This document shows positions 1 through 6,767 of a DNA stretch of 56,062 bases, piece by piece. A program made the position numbers and the translations under genes. Under the pieces are notes generated by a model that searched no databases, was not told the DNA's origin, and saw only the letters and a list, made by a program, of their open reading frames with translations. The stretch is from Paucisalibacillus globulus DSM 18846 (lineage in GTDB: Bacteria; Bacillota; Bacilli; Bacillales; Amphibacillaceae). The stretch is taken from positions 79,126-135,187 of the forward strand of contig NZ_KI519435.1 of the NCBI RefSeq assembly GCF_000482485.1, given 5' to 3'. Positions within the stretch are counted from its first letter, which is position 1. Each line of letters opens with the position of its first letter.

Positions 1-265
1 CGGAATTCGGCGGATATTCCTGGATTTCGGCGGATACTTTCTAAATTTGGCTGATATTACCAGACTTCGGCGGATGTTCCTGGATTTTGGCTGATACTCT
101 CTAAATTTGGCTGATATTCCTGGATTTTGGCTGATATTCCAGGATTTCAGCGGATACTTCCTAAATTTGGCGGAGGTTCCCGGGTTTTGGCGGATGTCCC
201 AGGATTACGGCGGATGTTCCTGGATTCCCGCGGATACCACCGAACCCCGGCTACTATTCCCGGTT
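1..265. repeat. 20-bp degenerate tandem repeat array
   Basis: About thirteen imperfect 20-bp units fill this stretch, each close to GGCKGATRTTCCNGGATTT. Some units carry the variant TACTTTCTAAATTT in the second half. The period is not a multiple of three, so the open frame across it is not a gene. The same unit appears at the far end of the window. The array lies just upstream of the cwlJ promoter and may start before base 1. Confidence 0.85.
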
Positions 266-322
266 TTTATTTAAAGATAGTTTCCGCTACTATCTATATT
301 TATTTCTAATTTTTTTCTATAG

Positions 323-351
323 TCATATCACTTTCCGCCCACTCATACATA
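323..351 (+). promoter_or_regulatory. Sigma-E-like promoter of cwlJ-gerQ
   Basis: TCATATC (323-329) and CATACATA (344-351) are separated by 14 bases. This matches the mother-cell sigma-E pattern KMATATT-N14-CATACANT well. Known cwlJ and gerQ genes are made in the mother cell under sigma-E, so element and downstream genes agree. Confidence 0.65.
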
Positions 352-388
352 TAATCATAGTAGACCTTGGAAGAAATGAGGTGTACGA

Positions 389-811
389 ATGGCTGTAATC
401 AAGCATAACGAAAGTGATATTGATTTACTCGCACGTTTAATGCGGGCGGAGGCAGAAGGTGATGGCGATTTAGGAATGCTTATGGTTGGTAACGTGGGGG
501 TTAACCGTGTACGCGCTGACTGCTTAGATTTTAAGAACATTAGAAACATAAACGATATGGTTTATCAAAGTCCCGGTGGTTTTGAAGCAACACAAAAAGG
601 TTATTTTTATCAACGGGCTAGGGACTCCGAAAAACGAATGGCCCGGCGTACAATCAATGGTGATAGGTTCCACCCTGCAACTAATTCTTTATGGTTTTTT
701 AGACCTGAGGGTAATTGTCCTGCACAATGGTATAATCAGTGGAATAGTGGAAGATTTAAAGCACACTGTTTTTATTCCCCTAGTCAGGCAGATTGTCCAA
801 CGGTATTTTAG
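389..811 (+). CDS. cwlJ: Spore cortex-lytic enzyme CwlJ
   Basis: A 140-aa protein of the SleB/CwlJ hydrolase family (Hydrolase_2). It contains only the catalytic domain and no peptidoglycan-binding repeat, as is usual for CwlJ. The family signature around residues 15-38 (RLMRAEAEGDGD, then GNVGVNR) includes the conserved acidic residue expected for catalysis (Glu21). No signal peptide is present, fitting a mother-cell protein deposited in the spore coat, where it degrades cortex muropeptides during germination triggered by calcium dipicolinate. The start follows a GAGGTG ribosome site. gerQ follows 27 bp later, an arrangement known from the Bacillus cereus group, where CwlJ needs GerQ for coat localisation. 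Identity is secure. Confidence 0.95.
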   Translation: MAVIKHNESDIDLLARLMRAEAEGDGDLGMLMVGNVGVNRVRADCLDFKNIRNINDMVYQSPGGFEATQKGYFYQRARDSEKRMARRTINGDRFHPATNSLWFFRPEGNCPAQWYNQWNSGRFKAHCFYSPSQADCPTVF

Positions 812-838
812 AAAAATATATATTAGGAGGTTTTTTTA

Positions 839-1297
839 ATGACTGACAACAACCAAGGAAAGTCACAACACAGTGCAAATTTCGGGCAGCAGCCTTATTA
901 TTATTTTCCACAAGCATCTCCAGCTTTTTATCCAGTATATAATCAACGCACATTTCCACCACAACAGCAACAACAACAACAAACATCACCATTTATCAAT
1001 GTTCCAGGCATGCTCCCAGCCGAGCAATCGTATATTGAAAATATTTTACGATTAAATCGAGGCAAGGTGGCAACCGTCTATATGACATTCGAAAATAATC
1101 CAGACTGGAATGCAAAAATTTTCAGAGGAGTTATCGAGGCTGCAGGTAGAGACCATATCATACTTAGCGATCCACAGACTGGAAAGCGTTACTTATTGTT
1201 AATGGTTTATCTCGATTATATTACATTTGATGAAGAACTGAATTATGAATACCCATTTGGAGGTAATCCACAAATGGCAACCTATCCTCCGCGTTAA
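839..1297 (+). CDS. gerQ: Spore coat protein GerQ
   Basis: A 152-aa coat protein needed to place CwlJ in the spore coat. The N-terminal 45 residues are low-complexity (Tyr/Phe/Pro, then a run of seven Gln at about 42-48). The C-terminal half, residues 55-140, is the conserved GerQ domain with NVPGMLPAEQSYIENILRLN and a Tyr-rich end. In B. subtilis, GerQ is cross-linked by transglutaminase Tgl through N-terminal lysines. Here only one lysine (Lys8) lies in the first 60 residues, although glutamines are abundant. A strong AGGAGG ribosome site precedes the ATG. It forms an operon with cwlJ and ends at a clear terminator. Confidence 0.95.
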   Translation: MTDNNQGKSQHSANFGQQPYYYFPQASPAFYPVYNQRTFPPQQQQQQQTSPFINVPGMLPAEQSYIENILRLNRGKVATVYMTFENNPDWNAKIFRGVIEAAGRDHIILSDPQTGKRYLLLMVYLDYITFDEELNYEYPFGGNPQMATYPPR

Positions 1298-1333
1298 ATA
1301 TGGTGTATATTCTTCATTACTAACAAGAAGTAC

Positions 1334-1373
1334 AAAAAGGATGGTACGAAACAAGCTGTACCATCCTTTTTTA
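1334..1373 (+). terminator. Terminator of cwlJ-gerQ
   Basis: AAAAAGGATGGTAC pairs with GTACCATCCTTTTTT across a 10-base loop, and the 3' arm runs into a T-tract. Confidence 0.85.
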
Positions 1374-1399
1374 CATAGAAAAATGTGAGGCGATATTCC

Positions 1400-1651
1400 A
1401 TGCGACATCCATATGAAAAATTTATCCGTGGTGAGCTAGTCGCCATTGGGCTAGCTTTAATCTTTGGTCTTATTGCATTAATTCAAGGGCTGTTTCTACT
1501 TATCATCCTTTGCCTATACTGCATTGCAGCAAGTCTTGCCTTTGATGGATTAATTGGTATGAATATGCGAAACCAAATTCATGGAGTGAAGCAACTCTTA
1601 AGAGCTCTTCTTCTCTTTTTATTCGCAACCTTTTTGTTGATTTTTTTATAA
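1400..1651 (+). CDS. Small membrane protein, unknown function
   Basis: An 83-aa protein with two or three hydrophobic helices (roughly residues 12-45 and 65-82). A GTG is available at 1385, but it lies inside the GTGAGGCG ribosome site, so ATG 1400 is the better start. I do not recognise a family. Its stop overlaps the stop of the convergent DUF423 gene by six bases. It sits between gerQ and ywdK, where B. subtilis carries a much larger permease (ywdJ), so this is not the same gene. Confidence 0.7.
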   Translation: MRHPYEKFIRGELVAIGLALIFGLIALIQGLFLLIILCLYCIAASLAFDGLIGMNMRNQIHGVKQLLRALLLFLFATFLLIFL

Positions 1652-2014
1652 AAACTTCATTACAGCATAGCCTAGTAATATCCAACCAACTAAAAATGCA
1701 ACCCCACCAAGTGGTGTAATCATCGCAAAGGTTTTGATACCTGTTGTTGAATAAATATATAGACTACCAGAAAATATGATGATTCCGATCAAAAATAGCC
1801 AACCTGCCATATGGAGACTACCTGATTGAATTTTCATTCCGATTAAGCCTGTTACAAATAATGCAACCGTATGGAACATTTGATATGTAACAGCTTTGTC
1901 CCATGTTCCAAGTGCCTTTTCTGAAATTTTCCCTTCTAAGCCGTGTGCTCCGAATGCACCTAGTGCTACTGCTAAAAAGCCGTTAATCGCTCCAAGTATT
2001 AAAAATATCTTCAT
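1646..2014 (-). CDS. ywdK: DUF423 membrane protein YwdK
   Basis: A 122-aa DUF423 family protein with four predicted membrane helices. The family N-terminal signature is clear: LGAINGFLAVALGAFGAHGL, then the WDKAVTYQMFHT segment. Function is unknown across the family. In B. subtilis ywdK also neighbours gerQ (ywdL) and ywdI, so local order is conserved. It is followed on the upstream side by ywdI, 18 bp away on the same strand, suggesting a two-gene operon. Confidence 0.88.
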   Translation of the reverse strand: MKIFLILGAINGFLAVALGAFGAHGLEGKISEKALGTWDKAVTYQMFHTVALFVTGLIGMKIQSGSLHMAGWLFLIGIIIFSGSLYIYSTTGIKTFAMITPLGGVAFLVGWILLGYAVMKFL

Positions 2015-2032
2015 ATTACTTCAACTCTCCTT

Positions 2033-2344
2033 CTAAAAGTCAAATAAAGAATCACCATTTCCATCTTCATCATCCAGCTCGATAGACTTTCTAAATTTTG
2101 GCTGTGGTTTGGAACTTGGTGTTTTTTCTTCCCCAAGCATTGTTTTTAACTCCTCTGCACTTACTTCCATTGAGTCGATTGAAGGCGTTTCAATCTTGTT
2201 CTCTGGTAAAAATAAGTCACATAGTAATCGTATATTTTCAATATGCTTAAGCATGTCCGCCTGATCCTGCTTTTGCTTTGCTTGTTGTAGTTCATGCATC
2301 ATTTTTTGCAAGATTGTATTGTTTGCTACCGCCAATTGAGACAC
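2033..2344 (-). CDS. ywdI: YwdI family protein (DUF5327-like)
   Basis: A 103-aa soluble protein. Residues 8-45 form a charged helix likely to be coiled coil (MMHELQQAKQKQ), and the C-terminus is acidic (DDEDGNGDSLFDF). Length, position next to ywdK and this acidic tail fit the B. subtilis YwdI family. Function is not established. It reads leftward into ywdK. Confidence 0.75.
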   Translation of the reverse strand: MSQLAVANNTILQKMMHELQQAKQKQDQADMLKHIENIRLLCDLFLPENKIETPSIDSMEVSAEELKTMLGEEKTPSSKPQPKFRKSIELDDEDGNGDSLFDF

Positions 2345-2356
2345 TCCTATCTTATT

Positions 2357-2440
2357 TTAGAAAAACTCACATTCTGTTCCAAGCGAATCTGTTTGTTTTT
2401 CTTATACGAAGAAAAGTTTCTATACTTTCCTAGCTACCAA
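2357..2440. repeat. Dispersed stem-loop repeat, copy A
   Basis: Begins TTAGAAAAACTC and ends TATACTTTCCTAGCTACCAA. A second copy with the same borders lies at 31839-31927. The 3' part contains a near-palindrome of GAAAGTTT and ATACTTTC. The sequence between copies has diverged, mainly in the first loop. Confidence 0.7.
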
Positions 2441-2482
2441 GCATTCTTCTTTATCATACCGAAAAGTATTCCACACGGCAAA

Positions 2483-2513
2483 ATTAAAAAGCCTTGAACA
2501 TTTCAAGACTTTC
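2483..2513 (-). terminator. Terminator of the 43-aa small gene
   Basis: On the minus strand AAAGTCTTGAA pairs with TTCAAGGCTTT over a three-base loop and runs into TTTTTAATTTT. It lies 37 bp past the stop of the small gene at 2550. Confidence 0.7.
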
Positions 2514-2549
2514 CGTTCCATCCTATAGGGGAATATAACATCGAGAGTA

Positions 2550-2681
2550 TTATGCAGGTTGTTGATCATTCTCTTTTTCATAGCGATTAAAAACCCATTG
2601 CAAAAATCTTACTTCTTCATTATTTAATTGCCGCTTTAACTTTACTTCAAAGTCTTTATACATTTGCAAGTAGCTTATCAT
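2550..2681 (-). CDS. Small 43-aa protein, unknown
   Basis: A short reading frame starting MISYLQMYKDFEVKL and ending in an acidic tail. The middle (residues 19-37) reads LNNEEVRFLQWVFNRYEKE, an amphipathic helix that looks protein-like rather than random. An AAGGGGG ribosome site stands 11 bases before the ATG and a good terminator lies downstream, so it is probably a real small gene. It has no membrane segment. I cannot name a family. Confidence 0.6.
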   Translation of the reverse strand: MISYLQMYKDFEVKLKRQLNNEEVRFLQWVFNRYEKENDQQPA

Positions 2682-2765
2682 ACGCTATTAATCCCCCTTA
2701 CCTTTACTAATACCAATATCATACAATTGTTTGAATTTATACGCAATACTGTTTTTAATATTTGG

Positions 2766-2845
2766 TTAGTTTTAACTAAACAAATCACTATATATTACAT
2801 TTAATGGCTGTAATCAGTACTTTGTGCTCTCAAACAAATGTTTGA
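2766..2845. promoter_or_regulatory. Two palindromes upstream of the YjiH gene
   Basis: TTAGTTTTAACTAA (2766-2779) and TCAAACAAATGTTTGA (2830-2845) are both perfect inverted repeats in an AT-rich 330-bp leader. They have the size of dimeric repressor sites and lie 170-250 bp before the start codon. A TTGACA at 2851-2856 could be a -35 element, but no good -10 follows at the right distance. Confidence 0.4.
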
Positions 2846-3013
2846 TTAAATTGACAGTCCAACTTACCACTAAACACCCCCTGTCTATCAAACTAGCATT
2901 TTTTATAAAAATACATTTTGACAAATATATATACGATGATTATACTAGTAAAAGTAATAGAAACAGAAAGAACAAAACATACTAATAAAGACGATGTTAC
3001 AAGGTGGTTCATC

Positions 3014-4360
3014 ATGAGAAAATCCTACACATTAGTTGAAAATTTGAAATTTATAATTCCCTCGTTAATTGGAATATTATTATTTATTGTTCCGATTAAG
3101 ACAGAAGGCGGATTTACGATTCCGATTGCTATATTAGCAAATTGGGTGCAAGACAAGTTAGCGGATCAGCTATCATTCATCATGATGATGATTATCATCA
3201 TTACTGCGGTTTTAACAATTTTTGCTCGTATAATTGGACGAGCTAGACTTGAGAAAACCCCATTTTTTCAAAACCTACTCCACGTAAGTTGGTTTTGGAC
3301 AATTGCTAGAGTGGTTGCAGCTGTTTTTGCTATTATGGTCTATTTCAAAATTGGACCAGAAGCAATACATGGAGAAGATACTGGTCAGCTATTGTTAGAT
3401 AGCTTATTACATGTATTATTTGCTGTATTTTTATTCGCGGGTATTTTCCTACCGCTTCTTATGAACTTTGGATTAATGGAAATGTTCGGGACACTTTCAA
3501 CAAAATTCATGCGACCGCTCTTTAAGTTACCAGGCAGATCTTCCATCGATGCATTAGCATCTTGGATTGGTGATGGAACGATTGGGGTACTTTTAACAAG
3601 TAAACAATATGAGGATGGCTATTATACAAAGCGCGAGGCTGCGGTAATTGGTACAACCTTCTCCGTTGTGTCCATCACATTTTCTTTAGTTATTATTGAC
3701 CAGGTTGGTCTCGGTCATATGTTTCTACCATTTTATTTAACGGTCCTTGTGGCAGGTTTAGTAGCTGCTTTAATCATGCCAAGAATCCCACCTCTTTCTA
3801 GGAAGGCTGATACGTATGTCAATGAGCAAGCTACCGAGATTGAGGAAAAAGTTCCTGAAGGACATAATTCATTAACTTATGGTTATGAAAAAGCCATAGA
3901 ACGAGCAAAAAAGGAATCCAGTTTTTTTCAATTTATTAAAGAGGGCATTCAAAATGTATTAGATATGTGGATGGGTGTAGCACCAGTTGTTATGGCACTT
4001 GGATTAGTTGCACTTATAATCGCGGAATATACACCTCTTTTTCAATGGTTAGGTGTACCATTCATTCCACTACTTGAACTCATGCAAGTACCATACGCAG
4101 AAGAAGCTTCTCAAACTATTTTAATTGGCTTTGCAGATATGTTTTTACCATCTGTTATTGGTGCTACCATTGATGCAGAAATCACTCGTTTTATCATTGC
4201 GGCACTTTCCGTAACACAATTAATCTACATGTCCGAGGTCGGTGGACTACTACTTGGTTCTAAAATTCCTGTATCCTTTAAGGATTTAGTTCTCATTTTC
4301 TTACTACGTACTGTAATTACATTGCCTATTATTGTTTTGATTGCACATATGTTATTTTAG
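3014..4360 (+). CDS. YjiH family membrane transporter (nucleoside-recognition Gate domain)
   Basis: A 448-aa polytopic membrane protein with about ten helices. It resembles the YjiH family, which carries Gate (nucleoside recognition) domains related to NupC-type transporters. Two Gate-like blocks are visible: one around residues 110-250 (MNFGLMEMFGTLSTKFMRP, GDGTIGVLLTSKQYEDGYYT) and one near the C-terminus (DMWMGVAPVVMALG). A charged cytoplasmic linker lies near 270-300. The frame is open from 2918, but ATG 3014 has an AAGGTGG ribosome site six bases upstream, so the longer form is rejected. The substrate is unknown. It is a single gene ended by a terminator. Confidence 0.8.
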   Translation: MRKSYTLVENLKFIIPSLIGILLFIVPIKTEGGFTIPIAILANWVQDKLADQLSFIMMMIIIITAVLTIFARIIGRARLEKTPFFQNLLHVSWFWTIARVVAAVFAIMVYFKIGPEAIHGEDTGQLLLDSLLHVLFAVFLFAGIFLPLLMNFGLMEMFGTLSTKFMRPLFKLPGRSSIDALASWIGDGTIGVLLTSKQYEDGYYTKREAAVIGTTFSVVSITFSLVIIDQVGLGHMFLPFYLTVLVAGLVAALIMPRIPPLSRKADTYVNEQATEIEEKVPEGHNSLTYGYEKAIERAKKESSFFQFIKEGIQNVLDMWMGVAPVVMALGLVALIIAEYTPLFQWLGVPFIPLLELMQVPYAEEASQTILIGFADMFLPSVIGATIDAEITRFIIAALSVTQLIYMSEVGGLLLGSKIPVSFKDLVLIFLLRTVITLPIIVLIAHMLF

Positions 4361-4369
4361 TTTTTCTAT

Positions 4370-4404
4370 ACGTGAGGAAAGTTACTTATACTTCCTCACT
4401 ACAA
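4370..4404. repeat. Short stem-loop related to the 85-bp repeat
   Basis: GTGAGGAAAGTT and ACTTCCTCAC are imperfect inverted arms around TACTTAT. The layout resembles the 3' part of the repeats at 2357 and 31839 (GGAAAGTT, TATACTT, then CTAC). Confidence 0.4.
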
Positions 4405-4409
4405 CAAGC

Positions 4410-4448
4410 AAAAAACCAAACCTAGGCAAAGGTTTGGTTTTTCTTTAT
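4410..4448 (+). terminator. Terminator of the YjiH gene
   Basis: AAAAACCAAACCT pairs with AGGTTTGGTTTTT over a short loop, followed by CTTTATTT. Confidence 0.85.
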
Positions 4449-4507
4449 TTCTTCTAGAAAAGGGGGGCTACTTATATATACGCAATTTGATGTGAAATAG
4501 TTTCAAT

Positions 4508-5509
4508 TTACTGAGAGGTTTTTAAAGTCTTTCGTAAATAACTTGCCTTGCATTCAATCAGTGGTTGGCTTAGTGTAAGAACGGGTCTACTAGATAGTAA
4601 CAGTACGATTATGACGGAAACTCCAATTAGCCCTAGTATATCCCATACAGTATTTACCTCAAACACATCATATGCACGGAGATATTGGATGATAAATCCA
4701 TGTAGAAGGTAAACATATAATGTTCTCCCCCCTAAATCAGTAACATGATACCGTTTGGTCGGTACCCATGCCAGTACACTAGCCGCCATAACGGTTGACG
4801 TCAGATAAACAAGCAATCTGGCAATTCCACCAAACTCCTGCATTCCAAGATCATAATAGGATTTTGATGCTAACAACCAACCAGTATTAATTTCTGGTGC
4901 AAAATAGATTGCTGCTGCAAATATTGCCATTACCACTAGGGAAGTTACTTTGATACTTCTTCGCTTTAGTAGCATAATATGTTCTTCTTTTAGCCAGAAA
5001 CCAATTAGGAAAAATGGGAAGAAAACGAATGTCCTAGATAAACTAAATGAGTGCCCTATTCCTGCCAAATACCCTACTACTATTCCAAGTGTAATGGCTA
5101 TTGTTAAGCTTGCATATATCGGTATCCGTTTAAACAAAATTAATAATATATGCCAACAGAATAAACTAATTAAAAACCAAAGAGACCAATGTGGATAGAA
5201 AATATCCGTTAACCAATTCGATTTGCCAATGAAATAATAATAGGAAGAATAGATTAACTGGAAAATGATATACGGTATTAAAAGCTTTCTTGCTAGTTTA
5301 AAAATATATCCCTTATTACCAAATCCCTTCGCAAAGAAACCGGCTAAAAAGATGAATGCTGGCATATGAAACGTGTAAATCCACGTATACAATGCATTCA
5401 TCCCAACAGAAGCCTCAATAAAAGGCTGAATTAGATGTCCAAATACCACTAAAAAAATTAGTAGTAACTTTGCATTATCAAAAAAAGGGTTACGCTCCAA
5501 GATGCTCAT
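4508..5509 (-). CDS. Membrane acyltransferase (acyltransferase 3 family)
   Basis: A 333-aa integral membrane protein with about ten helices, of the acyltransferase_3 family and most like the fucose-4-O-acetylase branch (COG3594). The N-terminal pattern FFDNAKLLLIFLVVFGHL places the conserved His at about residue 25 in the first helix, followed by the FHMPAFIFLAGFF signature near 47-60. Such proteins move acetyl groups onto cell-surface polysaccharides or lipids; the acceptor here is unknown. An AAAGGA motif abuts the ATG without a normal gap, so start or translation efficiency is uncertain. It is monocistronic and convergent with the YjiH gene. Confidence 0.8.
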   Translation of the reverse strand: MSILERNPFFDNAKLLLIFLVVFGHLIQPFIEASVGMNALYTWIYTFHMPAFIFLAGFFAKGFGNKGYIFKLARKLLIPYIIFQLIYSSYYYFIGKSNWLTDIFYPHWSLWFLISLFCWHILLILFKRIPIYASLTIAITLGIVVGYLAGIGHSFSLSRTFVFFPFFLIGFWLKEEHIMLLKRRSIKVTSLVVMAIFAAAIYFAPEINTGWLLASKSYYDLGMQEFGGIARLLVYLTSTVMAASVLAWVPTKRYHVTDLGGRTLYVYLLHGFIIQYLRAYDVFEVNTVWDILGLIGVSVIIVLLLSSRPVLTLSQPLIECKASYLRKTLKTSQ

Positions 5510-6287
5510 TCCTTTACTGTGTATTTCTTTCGGGGGTATTACCTTTCTACCCGCTTCATTAAAGAAATACGCATTGTCCAGTTCGATTTATTGTGGTTGT
5601 TAAGGACATGTAAAGGTTTTGAAAGATTGATATTGGAATGTAATGGATGAATTTGGCGGAATTGGGAAGGTGGCTGGTTTGGGTGGATGTTATTCTCGGC
5701 CCGGCGCATGGCGCTGGCCTTCTGGGACGACGCTCGCAACCACTAGGCGGGGCCAATGAAATGCTTTTGGAATAAAATTGGTTATCCAGTGATTCTACAG
5801 CTTTTTAAAATTCGAGGAAATCGAATGACCAACGGAAAATTCACTTAGATACTGGATACCGTGACAATGCACCGGATACAATGACGACCATGGACATAAT
5901 CGAGCAAAATTTAAGGTTCTTATTTTCACTTGAAGGACCTTAAAGGTTTCAAACAAGCTTTTGTTTGGATTGATTATTAGTAACAAAATTGTTATTTTGT
6001 GTTTGCAGGATAATAATTCAATTGAAGTAATAGAAAGAAAGTTGGGATACCGTTCTTATGGCTTCCCCCTTATCAAACTGCACGTGCCCTATTAAGGCAT
6101 ATGGCTTACCAGTATGTTAGATAGGTAATCAGTTAGAAGAGAAAAGTCAATGGGCATAATTAAAAATAGTATGTATACTATCAGTAGACAAGCCATACTA
6201 ATTAAATAACCGAGAATGCTGGAACATTCCCGGTTGGCATGATATTAGATGTTCAGGTGAGTTTCCCTCTGGACTAAAAATCCGAAA
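5510..6287. other. Gene-free, decayed intergenic region
   Basis: No convincing gene. It contains a GC-rich hairpin (GGCCCGGCGC / GCGCTGGCC near 5698-5722), a hairpin AACCGAGAATG / CATTCCCGGTT near 6210-6236, and a stretch near 6050-6170 that reads like the tail of a worn mobile element, though no transposase or intron ORF remains. Base composition changes abruptly within it, consistent with accumulated insertions. Confidence 0.5.
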
Positions 6288-6337
6288 GAACCCCACCCTT
6301 ATTTTGATTTTAGTCAATCAAAATAAGAGTGGGGTTC
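6288..6337 (-). terminator. Long hairpin, probable terminator
   Basis: A 22-bp stem with one mismatch (arms beginning GAACCCCACCC and ending GTGGGGTTC, six-base loop). On the minus strand it sits directly after the stop of a decayed small gene and is followed by a weak T-rich stretch. It is nearly symmetric, so it could act on both strands. Confidence 0.6.
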
Positions 6338-6524
6338 ATCGTTTATCAGTAAAGTCTTTTACTAACTGTCTAATGAAGTCTAACAGCTTTAACAAAAATG
6401 CTCCAGCTGCGAAAGGACCGTTAATAATAACAACACCAATTCAATTTCCATCGACATCCCCTTCTTTCACCATTAATAATTGGTTTCCAGAAGGGAATTG
6501 ATTGGATTGGCCCCACCCATACAA
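6336..6524 (-). pseudogene. Decayed small gene with in-frame stop
   Basis: Minus-strand frame beginning LYGWGQSNQFPSG, reaching KEGDVDGN, then a TGA stop, then continuing in the same frame with IGVVIINGPFAAGAF and a charged helix ending KDFTDKR. The two halves read as one protein of about 62 residues interrupted by one stop (TGG to TGA is the simplest change). There is no good start codon; a further stop lies upstream. It is followed at once by the long hairpin. Family unknown. It lies downstream of the signalling pre-peptide gene on the same strand, 58 bp away. Confidence 0.4.
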
Positions 6525-6581
6525 CTATACCATGCTTACCTTTATGCTATCTTATCAGGATTAAATGGCAAGTTTTTTCTA

Positions 6582-6752
6582 TTACAAATCCTTATTGTCC
6601 GTATCTGGATATGGATCTGGCTCTTTTTCATTGTCTTGTTCAACTTTTTCTTCGTATGATTCGTTAGCAAACTCATAAGGATTTTCAGTGTCATAAGTTG
6701 TTACAAATATTAAAGCAAAAGCTAACAATAGTATATTAATTTCTTTTTTCAT
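6582..6752 (-). CDS. Exported pre-peptide, probable RRNPP signal precursor
   Basis: A 56-aa small protein. Residues 1-19 are a short signal sequence (MKKEINILLLAFALIFVTT). The remainder is hydrophilic and strongly acidic, ending KEPDPYPDTDNKDL. A strong GGAGGT ribosome site lies eight bases before the ATG, directly after the stop of the HTH-TPR regulator, with a 15-bp gap on the same strand. This size, order and export signal match Phr, NprX and PapR precursors, which are secreted, trimmed and re-imported as 5-10 residue signals that bind the partner's TPR domain. The mature peptide probably lies in the C-terminal third, but its ends cannot be read from sequence. No family match was recognised. 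Confidence 0.75.
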   Translation of the reverse strand: MKKEINILLLAFALIFVTTYDTENPYEFANESYEEKVEQDNEKEPDPYPDTDNKDL

Positions 6753-6767
6753 AAAATATTACCTCCA

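Noticed and set aside
127-309. 60-codon frame across the first repeat array
   Set aside because: It is a by-product of a 20-bp repeat; period not a multiple of three and no ribosome site.
6050-6170. Sequence resembling the flank of a group II intron or other mobile element
   Set aside because: The resemblance is from memory only; no reverse transcriptase, transposase or defined ends remain.
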